From RYN-122 sp963761655 (lineage in GTDB: Bacteria > Actinomycetota > Actinomycetes > Mycobacteriales > SCTD01): a stretch of DNA of 64,000 nucleotides. The notes under the pieces are model-generated. The model worked only from the letters and a program-made list of their open reading frames with translations, searched no databases and was not told the origin of the DNA. The stretch lies in assembly GCA_963761655.1 (NCBI GenBank), contig CAVXHI010000003.1:310001-374000 (forward strand), written 5' to 3'. Within the stretch, counting starts at the first letter, position 1; every line of letters begins with the position of its first letter. Both the position numbers and the translations under genes were made by a program. Shown here piece by piece: positions 36,119 through 43,184 of this stretch.

Positions 36119-36134
36119 CTTGAGGCTGTCTTGA
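36119..36134 (+). promoter_or_regulatory. CTTGA x2 direct repeat (OmpR-type operator)
   Basis: CTTGA at 36119-36123 and 36130-36134, 11 bp apart; this is TCAAG on the other strand. It lies in the divergent region between the secreted hypothetical gene and the first plus-strand TasA-like gene. Confidence 0.55.
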
Positions 36135-36250
36135 GGTGGGCCAGATCCGGACCAGACGCACGGCGCCGAAGGTCATGTCATCGAAGCGCCGGGACCGCGG
36201 CGCACCCGGCCACCACACCGCTGCGTCGCAGCCCACCACCAGGAGACGAC

Positions 36251-37045
36251 ATGACCGAGCAGACCGCCCCCACCGCCCAGACCGTCGCGAAGAAGCGGTC
36301 TGCCTGGAAGCCGCTCGCGGCTGCCGGCATCGGCGGCGCCGTCCTCGTGGCCACCGGCTTCGGCGTCTTCGCCCAGTTGAGTGCCACGGCGACCAACGCG
36401 CCGCAGGAGGTCAACACGGGTGACCTGAAGCTCGTCATGGCTGCCGACGCCGCGACCGGAGGCACAAGTGCCGGCTTCGCCACGGGCATCAACAACATGG
36501 CTCCCGGCGACGTCGCCAACCGGTTCGTCTCCCTGACCAACACCGGCAGCCTCGACGGCCTGGCCAGCAGCCTCAAGCTGAAGGTCACGGACACCGTCGG
36601 CAGCCTTCTCAGCACCGACGCGCTCCACGGCCTGCAGCTCAAGGTCCAGGAGTGCTCCGTGCCTTGGACCGCTGCGTTGAGCACCGCCAACCCGACTCCG
36701 TTCGTCGGCACCCCGACCGCCGGCGCACTCCCCTCCTGCACGGGAGGCAGCACGTCCACAGCGCTGGTCACGAACCTCGCGGCCTTCACCGGCAACGGCG
36801 CGGCGCAGACACTGACTGTCAAGAGCACGGCCGCCGGCGCCGTCAACCACCTCCTCGTCAGCCTCTCGCTGCCGGACCAGAACGAGGTCAGCCTCAACGG
36901 TGGGACGCCCAGCCCGGTGGCGGCCAACGCGGCGGGCGGCTACACCGGGATCAGCGGCGCGGCGACAAGCATCCAGCGGCTGTCCGCGGCGCTGACCTTC
37001 ACCTTCTCCGAGTTCCAGCGCGACGCCGTCGCCTCGAACAGCTAG
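36251..37045 (+). CDS. TasA-like fibre protein 1
   Basis: 264 residues from ATG 36251, behind AGGAGACGAC. After a basic N-terminus (KKRSAWKP) comes a hydrophobic signal (AAAGIGGAVLVATGFGVFA), then the TasA/camelysin pattern: VNTGDLKL, MAPGDVANRFVSLTNTGSLD, LKLKVTD and a C-terminal LTFTFSEFQRD. Related proteins are cut by SipW and assemble into extracellular fibres in Bacillus. Function here is inferred from that family and the adjacent SipW-like peptidase. Confidence 0.85.
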   Translation: MTEQTAPTAQTVAKKRSAWKPLAAAGIGGAVLVATGFGVFAQLSATATNAPQEVNTGDLKLVMAADAATGGTSAGFATGINNMAPGDVANRFVSLTNTGSLDGLASSLKLKVTDTVGSLLSTDALHGLQLKVQECSVPWTAALSTANPTPFVGTPTAGALPSCTGGSTSTALVTNLAAFTGNGAAQTLTVKSTAAGAVNHLLVSLSLPDQNEVSLNGGTPSPVAANAAGGYTGISGAATSIQRLSAALTFTFSEFQRDAVASNS

Positions 37046-37093
37046 TCACTTCTGCTGCTGGCTGCCAGCAGCATCGTCGGGCTCGTCCCCGAC

Positions 37094-37129
37094 CGCGGCG
37101 CTCCGGGCCTCGACGGCCGGAGCGCCGCG
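37094..37129 (+). terminator. 13-bp hairpin between TasA-like genes 1 and 2
   Basis: CGCGGCGCTCCGG (37094-37106) pairs perfectly with CCGGAGCGCCGCG (37117-37129), loop 10 nt. It follows gene 1 by 48 bases and precedes gene 2 by 46, so it may end or attenuate the gene 1 transcript. Confidence 0.7.
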
Positions 37130-37175
37130 ACCAGTGCCCACTGACGTCCCGGAGCGAGCGCGAAAGGAGTCCTCG

Positions 37176-37856
37176 ATGGCCAAGCACGCGGTCCGACGAC
37201 CCCGCTCTGCCTGGGCTCCGGTCGCCGTCGCCGTGGCCGCTGGTGCTGCGCTCCTGGGCAGCGGCGCCGGCGTCTACGCCATGTTGCAGGCCGTCGCCAC
37301 CGGTTCGCAGACGGTCAACACTGGGACCCTGACCCTCAACGAGGTCGGGAACGGGACTTTCGGGACCGCTGTCCCCAGCCTCGCGCCGGGGGACCTGGTG
37401 CACCGCTTCGTCACCGTCACGAACACCGGCAGCCTGAGCGGCACGGGGCTCACGCTGGGGGTCTCCGGCACGAGCACCGGGACGAACGAGCTGGTGAACG
37501 GCACGGCCGCTACCGCATTGCGCATCACCGTCAGCGAGTGCCCGGTTGCGTGGACCCCCACGGGCATGACCAACGGTGTGCAGGAGGGCAACTGCGGCGG
37601 CAACGCCACTGGGAGCAACATCGTGAGTACCGCGGTGAACAGCGCCTCGGTGCCGGTCGCCACGACCTCGCTCCCGGTCGGGACTGTCGCTCCCACGGTC
37701 GGAGCTCGGTACTTCCGGCTGTCGATCCGCGTGCCGGACGGCAACGAGATCAGCGTCGACGGGGTTCCTCCCACGACCACGGTCCAGGGCAAGAGCGCTT
37801 CCCTGACGTTCACCTTCACCGAGAACCAGCGCACGGGCACCGTGAGCAGCAGCTGA
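37176..37856 (+). CDS. TasA-like fibre protein 2
   Basis: 226 residues; ATG 37176 follows AAAGGAGTCCTCG. Same build as protein 1: basic start, hydrophobic signal (VAVAVAAGAALLGSGAGVYA), VNTGTLTL, LAPGDLVHRFVTVTNTGSLSG and a C-terminal LTFTFTENQR. Two Cys (SECPVAW, GNCGGN) occupy places similar to protein 1. Likely paralogous fibre subunit or anchor. Confidence 0.85.
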   Translation: MAKHAVRRPRSAWAPVAVAVAAGAALLGSGAGVYAMLQAVATGSQTVNTGTLTLNEVGNGTFGTAVPSLAPGDLVHRFVTVTNTGSLSGTGLTLGVSGTSTGTNELVNGTAATALRITVSECPVAWTPTGMTNGVQEGNCGGNATGSNIVSTAVNSASVPVATTSLPVGTVAPTVGARYFRLSIRVPDGNEISVDGVPPTTTVQGKSASLTFTFTENQRTGTVSSS

Positions 37857-38500
37857 TGGCTCGCAGGGACGAGCTCCTCCCCCTCCGCGCCGCCCGGCCC
37901 GCGTGGGTCCCCCTCGCCGGCGCCGCCGTCGCCGCCGCCCTCCTCGGCACCGCCGTCGACGGCTCCCAGGCGGTCGCGACCCCGGTCGCCCTCCCGCCCG
38001 TGGCGGACGACCTCGCGGCGACCGACCGGGGCGCCAGCACTGCGGCTGCGGGCACCCTCCTGCTGGAGCTCCGCGACCGCGGCGCCGGCTTCACGCAGGC
38101 GGTCACCGGTCTCGCACCCGGCGACAGCGCGGCCCGCTACGTCGACGTCGTCGAGACGGGCACCCTCGACGGTCGCCGCCTCACGGTCCTCGCCACGGGC
38201 ACCGGCGCCCTCGCACCCGCCCTGCAGGTGGCTGTCGACGGCTGTCGAGGCGGCGCCTGGGAGCCGAGCAGCGGTCGGTGCACCGGAACGACGAGCCGAC
38301 TGCTGTCGACGACCCCGCTCGCGGCGCTCGACGTCCCGAGGGTGCTCGACCCGCTCGGACCGGCCCGGCGACTGAGTCTGCGGGTGACCCTGTCCCTGCC
38401 CGACCGCGACGAGGTCGCGGCGAACGGCGTCCTGCCGCCGCAGAGCCTGCAGGGTGCCGACGCCCGACTGTCCTGGACGTTCCGGGTCGTCCAGGCCTAG
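37856..38500 (+). CDS. TasA-like fibre protein 3 (divergent)
   Basis: 214 residues; ATG 37856 shares its A with the previous TGA, so coupled to protein 2. Hydrophobic signal (VPLAGAAVAAALLG), then GLAPGDSAARYVDVVETGTLDG, equivalent to the APGD...TNTGSL block of its neighbours but diverged, and a C-terminal LSWTFRVVQA. Its stop shares CTAG (38497-38500) with the convergent oxidase gene. Confidence 0.78.
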   Translation: MARRDELLPLRAARPAWVPLAGAAVAAALLGTAVDGSQAVATPVALPPVADDLAATDRGASTAAAGTLLLELRDRGAGFTQAVTGLAPGDSAARYVDVVETGTLDGRRLTVLATGTGALAPALQVAVDGCRGGAWEPSSGRCTGTTSRLLSTTPLAALDVPRVLDPLGPARRLSLRVTLSLPDRDEVAANGVLPPQSLQGADARLSWTFRVVQA

Positions 38501-39123
38501 TAGAGCTGCGTGCCGTACGACGGCCCGTAGTAGGCGGCGAGCTCCTCCGGCGTCGCGTCCGGCCGCTCGACCTCGCCGGCGATGACCGCGCGCGGCGGCA
38601 CGGCGTCCGGCTGCCACGAAGACGGGTCCCAGAGCGCCGACCGCAGGAACGCCTTCGAGCAGTGGAAGAAGACCTCCTCGACGTCGACCACCAGGGCCAG
38701 CACCGGCCGGTGCCCCTTCACGACGAGGTCGTCGAGGAACGGCGCGTCCTTCACCAGGGTCGCCCTGCCGTTGACCCGCAGGGTGTCGCCGCGCCCGGGG
38801 ACGACGAACAGGAGCCCGACGTGCGGGTTCTCCAGGACGTCGAGGAAGCCGTCGACCCGCTTGTTGCCGGGCCGCTCCGGCAGCACCAGGGTGCGGTCGT
38901 CGAGCGCGTGCACCGCCCCGGGCGGGTCGCCCTTGGGTGAGGCGTTCACGGTCGCGTCCGCGCCTGCCGTCGCCATCACCCAGAACGGTGCGGCGGCCAG
39001 GAACGCGAGGTCCATCGGGTGGAGCCGGTCGCGGACCTTGTCAGCGGTCCGCCGCAGCGGCACCCCGACCAGGTCGCGGAGCTCACCCTCGTCGGTCACC
39101 ACGTCCCAGCCGCTGCGGTCCAC
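38497..39123 (-). CDS. Pyridoxamine 5'-phosphate oxidase family protein
   Basis: 208 residues with the split-barrel flavin-binding fold: FLAAAPFWVMATAGADATVNASPKGD, DDRTLVLPERPGNKRVDGF, NPHVGLLFVVPGRGDTLRVNG and the C-terminal CSKAFLRSALWDP. This matches the actinobacterial MSMEG_1061-type subgroup (TIGR04025-like). Binds FMN or F420; substrate unknown. Confidence 0.88.
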   Translation of the reverse strand: MDRSGWDVVTDEGELRDLVGVPLRRTADKVRDRLHPMDLAFLAAAPFWVMATAGADATVNASPKGDPPGAVHALDDRTLVLPERPGNKRVDGFLDVLENPHVGLLFVVPGRGDTLRVNGRATLVKDAPFLDDLVVKGHRPVLALVVDVEEVFFHCSKAFLRSALWDPSSWQPDAVPPRAVIAGEVERPDATPEELAAYYGPSYGTQLY

Positions 39124-39142
39124 GTCGGGAGCGTGACACGCC

Positions 39143-39175
39143 GCAGGCCCGCTCCCCAGGAGGGGGCGGGCCTGC
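39143..39175 (-). terminator. Terminator after WGxxGxxG protein gene
   Basis: GCAGGCCCGC (39143-39152) pairs with GCGGGCCTGC (39166-39175), continued inward by four more pairs including one G-T. It lies 14 bases past the stop at 39189. Confidence 0.78.
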
Positions 39176-39188
39176 AGCGGAGGGGTGA

Positions 39189-39443
39189 CTAGCGGCGTGC
39201 GGTGCCCGTGGTGGTCTCCGTGCGCGTGTGCTCCTTGCGCTTCGCGAGGCCCGCGAGGCCGAGCAGGCCGAGGAGGCCCCAGAGGCCGGTCTTGTCGGAC
39301 TCGCTGCTGTCGGCGTCGGTCGGGCTCTCCGTCGCGGTCACGACGGGGGCGGCCTGGGCCGGGGCGGCGAACGCGGTGACCGTCGCGGCGGTGCCTCCGG
39401 TCAGGGCGGCGGTCAGGGCGAGGGCAGTCAGGCTCTTGCGCAT
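39189..39443 (-). CDS. WGxxGxxG-tail small secreted protein A
   Basis: 84 residues; ATG 39443 after AAGGAGCACCTGAC. A signal peptide (ALALTAALTGGTAATVTAFAAPAQA) precedes an acidic stretch (TDADSSESDKTG) and the tail WGLLGLLGLAGLAKRKEH: Trp-Gly, glycine-spaced hydrophobic helix, then basic residues. This is the WGxxGxxG-CTERM type of tail, thought to be a C-terminal membrane or sorting signal. A paralogue is immediately upstream. Confidence 0.78.
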   Translation of the reverse strand: MRKSLTALALTAALTGGTAATVTAFAAPAQAAPVVTATESPTDADSSESDKTGLWGLLGLLGLAGLAKRKEHTRTETTTGTARR

Positions 39444-39483
39444 GTCAGGTGCTCCTTGGGGAGGTGGGGAGGGGGTGGGAGGA

Positions 39484-39792
39484 CTAGAGGCGGCGCGAGC
39501 CGGAGCCGTCGGTGTCGACGCCCCCGACGGCCGCACCGGAGCGGCTGGCCTGGTGGTCCCGGTACTTCTTGTAGCCGAACAGTCCGGTGAGGCCGAGCAG
39601 GCCGGCGAGGCCCCAGCGGCCGCTGTCGTCGTCGCCGTCCTGGGCGGCGCCGAGCTCGTCCTTGTCCACGCTGTCGACGGACTCGCCCTGGGTGTTCGTC
39701 AGGACGGGGGCGGCGTGGGCCGAGCCGGCGACGACGGCGGGCGTCAGGACGACGCCCCCGACGAGGGCGGCGGTGGCGAGTGCTCTGCGCAT
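39484..39792 (-). CDS. WGxxGxxG-tail small secreted protein B
   Basis: 102 residues; ATG 39792 after GAGGAGAACAC. Signal peptide ends SAHA, then an acidic linker (DSVDKDELGAAQDGDDDSG) and RWGLAGLLGLTGLFGYKKYRDHQ, the same tail layout as its neighbour, followed by a longer hydrophilic end. The pair look like tandem duplicates diverged in their exposed parts. Confidence 0.78.
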   Translation of the reverse strand: MRRALATAALVGGVVLTPAVVAGSAHAAPVLTNTQGESVDSVDKDELGAAQDGDDDSGRWGLAGLLGLTGLFGYKKYRDHQASRSGAAVGGVDTDGSGSRRL

Positions 39793-39941
39793 GTGTTCTC
39801 CTCGACTCGAGCGTCCGGTGGTGCCGGCCGCTCGTGTTGAGGCGTTCGTCCGCGGTGTCCCGCCGCCCGAACGGCACAGCCGCCTGACCCTCGGGCAACC
39901 CGTCTCTGCCGTCGCGCACAGGTTTCGGTCGGGGACGACGA

Positions 39942-39969
39942 CGGCCCGCCCCGCGAGCGGGACGGGCCG
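39942..39969 (-). terminator. Terminator after thrC
   Basis: CGGCCCG (39942-39948) pairs with CGGGCCG (39963-39969), with three further C-G pairs after one mismatch. It starts 18 bases past the thrC stop. Confidence 0.72.
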
Positions 39970-39986
39970 GGTCGAGCGGAGCAGGC

Positions 39987-41246
39987 CTAGTCCCCCAGGC
40001 CGGTCTTCGCGAAGGCGCCGTACGACGGCGCGATGGTCACCGTGGGGCCGGACCCCGCCACGGCGTCCATGGTCTTGAGACCGTCGCCGGTGTTGTAGAG
40101 GACGGTCTCGGCGTCGGGGTCGATCTCGCCGCGCTGCAGGAGCTGGCGCAGCGTGGCCACGGTGACGCCCCCGGCGGTCTCGGCGAACAGGCCCTCGGTC
40201 TCGGCGAGCAGGCGGATGCCCTCGACGACGAGCTCGTCGCTGACGTGCCCCATGGCTCCGCCGGTGCGGCGGACGACGTCGAGGGCGTAGGGGCCGTCGG
40301 CGGGGTTGCCGATGGCGAGGCTCTTGGCGATCGTCGAGGGCTTGACCGGCTTGACGGTGTCCCAGCCGTTCTCGTAGGCGGTCGCGATCGGGGAGCAGCC
40401 GGTCGCCTGCGCGCCGTAGACCTTGTACGGCGACTCCTCGACGAGGCCGAGGCGGACCAGCTCACCGAAGGCCTTGTCGACCTTGGTGAGCAGCGACCCG
40501 GACGCCATCGGGACGACGACCTGCTGCGGGAGCCGCCAGCCGAGCTGCTCGGCGACCTCGTACCCGAGAGTCTTGGAGCCCTCGGCGTAGTAGGGGCGGA
40601 CGTTGACGTTCACGAACGCCCACTCCTCCTGCTCGGCGATCTCCGAGCAGAGGCGGTTGACGTCGTCGTAGGTGCCGTCGACGGCGACGAGGGTCTGGCC
40701 GTAGACAGCGGTCTGCACGACCTTGCCCTGCTCGAGGTCGCTGGGGATGAACACGACCGAGCGCAGACCGGCCCGGGTGGCGTGAGCGGCGACGGAGTTG
40801 GCGAGGTTGCCGGTGGAGGCGCAGGAGACGGTCGTGTAGCCGAAGGCGCGGGCAGCCGACAGGGCCACCGACACGACGCGGTCCTTGAAGGAGTGCGTCG
40901 GGTTGCCGCTGTCGTCCTTGATCCACAGCTTCTTCATGCCCAGCACGCGAGCCAGGTTCGGCGCCTCGCGCAGCTGCGTCATGCCCGCGCCGAGGTCCAC
41001 CCGGGTGGCGAGGTCCTGACCGGCGGGGAGCAGCCCGGCGTAGCGCCAGATGGTGTTCGGGCCGGCCTCGATCGAGGCGCGGGTGACCTGCTGCAGGCGC
41101 TCCTCGTCGTACTTCACCTCGAGCGGGGCGAAGCACTCGGCGCACACGTGCACCGGGGCGAGCGCGACCTCGTTGCCGCACTCGCGACAGGCGAGCGACC
41201 GGGCGGGGCTGTCGGCGAAGGCAGCGGGAACGGTCAGGGCGGTCAT
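39987..41246 (-). CDS. thrC: Threonine synthase
   Basis: 419 residues from ATG 41246. An N-terminal zinc-ribbon-like part (Cys20, Cys23, Cys35, Cys38) is followed by the PLP fold: Lys121 in THSFKDR binds PLP, with STGNLANSVAA and PMASGSLL contacting the cofactor phosphate. Converts O-phosphohomoserine to threonine. The open frame extends far upstream as shadow; the start follows GGAGAGGCCTCACC, and a SAM-I riboswitch ends at that ribosome site. Confidence 0.96.
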   Translation of the reverse strand: MTALTVPAAFADSPARSLACRECGNEVALAPVHVCAECFAPLEVKYDEERLQQVTRASIEAGPNTIWRYAGLLPAGQDLATRVDLGAGMTQLREAPNLARVLGMKKLWIKDDSGNPTHSFKDRVVSVALSAARAFGYTTVSCASTGNLANSVAAHATRAGLRSVVFIPSDLEQGKVVQTAVYGQTLVAVDGTYDDVNRLCSEIAEQEEWAFVNVNVRPYYAEGSKTLGYEVAEQLGWRLPQQVVVPMASGSLLTKVDKAFGELVRLGLVEESPYKVYGAQATGCSPIATAYENGWDTVKPVKPSTIAKSLAIGNPADGPYALDVVRRTGGAMGHVSDELVVEGIRLLAETEGLFAETAGGVTVATLRQLLQRGEIDPDAETVLYNTGDGLKTMDAVAGSGPTVTIAPSYGAFAKTGLGD

Positions 41247-41259
41247 GGTGAGGCCTCTC

Positions 41260-41365
41260 CTCATCTTCCCGGCACAGGTGCTGCCGGACGGAGTTGGCAC
41301 CTGGCGCGAGCGCGCTGGTTGCCGGGGCGTCGTAGGGCCGTGTCCCTGGTGCCCCTCTGGATGAG
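41260..41365 (-). promoter_or_regulatory. SAM-I (S-box) riboswitch, thrC leader
   Basis: On the minus strand the P1 arms CTCATC (41365-41360) and GATGAG (41265-41260) enclose all the conserved S-box blocks in order: CCAGAGGGG, CCAGGGAC, GGCCC, CCCCGGCAACC and GGTGCCAACTCC. The last P1 base is also the first base of the ribosome site GGAGAGG (41260-41254), so P1 formation on SAM binding should limit ribosome access to thrC. I see no separate intrinsic terminator between aptamer and start. Confidence 0.93.
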
Positions 41366-41400
41366 CGGTGCGTATGCAGTTGTGGGTCGTGCTGGGCCAG

Positions 41401-41406
41401 AGTCTA
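41401..41406 (-). promoter_or_regulatory. thrC -10 hexamer
   Basis: TAGACT on the minus strand, about 36 bases upstream of the riboswitch P1. Its first three bases are also the TAG stop of the small Cys-rich gene. Confidence 0.5.
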
Positions 41407-41649
41407 GCGGGCTGCCCCGTGCAGGGCAGCGGCCGCGGAGCGGCGGCGGAACAGGCGGAAGCGGGCGGCGTCGTTGCCGAGCGCGGCCGACGAGGCGCGG
41501 GTGGAGCGCACGAGCGCCGCGGGCGGAGCGTCGTGGCAGGGGCAGCCGCTCGCGCACCCGACCAGACCGGGGACGGGGCGGCGCCCGCCCTCGTCCCGGA
41601 GCGAGGAGCAGGAGCAGACGGTGCAGCGGTCGACGTAGGACACGAGCAC
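41404..41649 (-). CDS. Small cysteine-rich hypothetical protein
   Basis: 81 residues from GTG 41649 behind GAGGTCTCCT. Six Cys near the start and middle (RCTVCSCSS, VGCASGCPCHD) could form a zinc or metal site; the rest is basic. Nearly every third base is G or C, which supports real coding. Not recognised. It lies upstream of thrC on the same strand, and its stop doubles as part of the thrC -10. Confidence 0.5.
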   Translation of the reverse strand: MLVSYVDRCTVCSCSSLRDEGGRRPVPGLVGCASGCPCHDAPPAALVRSTRASSAALGNDAARFRLFRRRSAAAALHGAAR

Positions 41650-41797
41650 AGGAGACCTCGGGGTTCCGGACGACCAGTTCCCTCAGGTCGGCCGGAAGCA
41701 GTGGAGGTGATGAAGTCCGTCTCACCACCGTGACCTGACCATCGTCGGCGCGTGCGGGGCCCTCCCTGGTCACCCGTGAGGGTGGTGCTGCGGCCCC

Positions 41798-41803
41798 TAG
41801 GCT
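41798..41803 (+). promoter_or_regulatory. -10 hexamer, leaderless otsA
   Basis: TAGGCT, seven bases before GTG 41811; no ribosome-binding site. Confidence 0.6.
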
Positions 41804-41810
41804 CCGCGTC

Positions 41811-43184
41811 GTGGATCACGGGGTGCCGCTGCTGCTGGCCTCCAACCGCGGACCCGTCTCGTTCGTCGACGGCCCGGACGGCGGACTGGAGCTCCGGCGC
41901 GGCGGCGGCGGGCTGGTCAGCGCCCTCGTCCCGCCCGACGGCGTCGCGAGCGGCTGGGTCTGCGCGGCCCTGAACGACGCCGACCGGCGCGCCGTCCGGG
42001 AGGGCCTCGTCCCGCCCGAGGTCCGGATGCTGCCGCTGGACGCCGAGGTCTTCGCCGCCGCCTACGACCGCGTGGCGAACTCGGTGCTCTGGCCGGCCCA
42101 GCACCTGCTGCCGGCCGACCCGGTGACGGACGCCGACCTGGCGGGCTACCGGGCCTACGCCGACGCCTTCGCCGAGGCCCTCGCGTCGTCGGCCGCCCCG
42201 CACGGCTCGGTCCTCGTGCAGGACTACCACCTGGCTCTCGTGCCGGCCCGCCTGCGGGCCCTGCGGCCGGACCTGCGGGTCTCCCACTTCAGCCACACGC
42301 CCTGGGCCCCGCCCGACGCCTTCGCCCGGCTCCCGCTGGCCGGCGAGCTGCTCGAGGGGATGCTCGGCGCCGACGCCGTCGGCTTCCTGTCCCCCAGGTG
42401 GGCCCGCGCCTTCCTCGCCTGCTGCTCCCGGCTGCTCGGCGCCCAGACCTCCGACGACGCCGTCCGCTGGCAGGGGCGCACCGTCCGCGTCGCGATCCAC
42501 CCGCTCGGCGTCGACGCCGGCGCCCTGCGTGCCCGGGCGGCCCGGCCCGACGTCGCCCGTCGGACAGCCGAGCTGCAGGCCCTCGTCGGGGACCGGCAGC
42601 TGGTCCTGCGGGTCGACCGGAGCGAGCCGACCAAGGGCATCGTCCAGGGGCTGCAGGCGTACGCCGCGCTGCTCCGCCGCCACCCCGAGCACCGCGGCCG
42701 GGTCGTGCACCTCGCGCTCGCCTACCCGTCCCGGTCGACCCTGCCGCAGTACCGGGCGTACGCCGTCCGCGTCCGGGAGGAGGCCGACGCCGTCCGCGCG
42801 GAGTTCGGCGACGACGCCGTCGAGCTGGTGGTGGAGGACGACCACGCGCGCAGCCTCGCCGCGCTCGGGATGGCTGACGTCCTGCTGGTCAACCCGGTCC
42901 GCGACGGCATGAACCTCGTCGCCAAGGAGGGCGCGGTGCTCTCGCGCGCGGGCCTGGCCCTCGTGCTCAGCCGGGAGGCGGGCGCCGCCGACGAGCTCGG
43001 CGCGGACGCCCTGCTGGTCGACCCGCACGACGTCGTCGCGACGGCCGACGCCCTGCACGCCGGGCTCGTCATGGGCGCGGACGAGCGGCGGGAGCGCACC
43101 GGACGGCTCGCCGCCGCCGCGGGCGCCCTGCCACCGTCCGCCTGGCTCGCCGCGCAGCAGGCGGACCTAGTCTCCCGGGCGTGA
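41811..43184 (+). CDS. otsA: Trehalose-6-phosphate synthase (GT20)
   Basis: 457 residues from GTG 41811: LLLASNRGPVSF at the start, VQDYHLALVPARLR, SHFSHTPWAPPDAFARLP, VDRSEPTKGI and NPVRDGMNLVAKEG are the GT20 blocks binding UDP-glucose and glucose-6-phosphate. Makes trehalose-6-phosphate, an osmolyte precursor. The partner phosphatase otsB lies 3.7 kb away on the other strand. The 3' end carries the leaderless promoter of the next gene. Confidence 0.95.
   Translation: MDHGVPLLLASNRGPVSFVDGPDGGLELRRGGGGLVSALVPPDGVASGWVCAALNDADRRAVREGLVPPEVRMLPLDAEVFAAAYDRVANSVLWPAQHLLPADPVTDADLAGYRAYADAFAEALASSAAPHGSVLVQDYHLALVPARLRALRPDLRVSHFSHTPWAPPDAFARLPLAGELLEGMLGADAVGFLSPRWARAFLACCSRLLGAQTSDDAVRWQGRTVRVAIHPLGVDAGALRARAARPDVARRTAELQALVGDRQLVLRVDRSEPTKGIVQGLQAYAALLRRHPEHRGRVVHLALAYPSRSTLPQYRAYAVRVREEADAVRAEFGDDAVELVVEDDHARSLAALGMADVLLVNPVRDGMNLVAKEGAVLSRAGLALVLSREAGAADELGADALLVDPHDVVATADALHAGLVMGADERRERTGRLAAAAGALPPSAWLAAQQADLVSRA
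43168..43173 (+). promoter_or_regulatory. -10 hexamer inside otsA, leaderless AAA gene
   Basis: TAGTCT within the last codons of otsA, seven bases before GTG 43181, giving the AAA gene its own start besides read-through. Confidence 0.5.
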
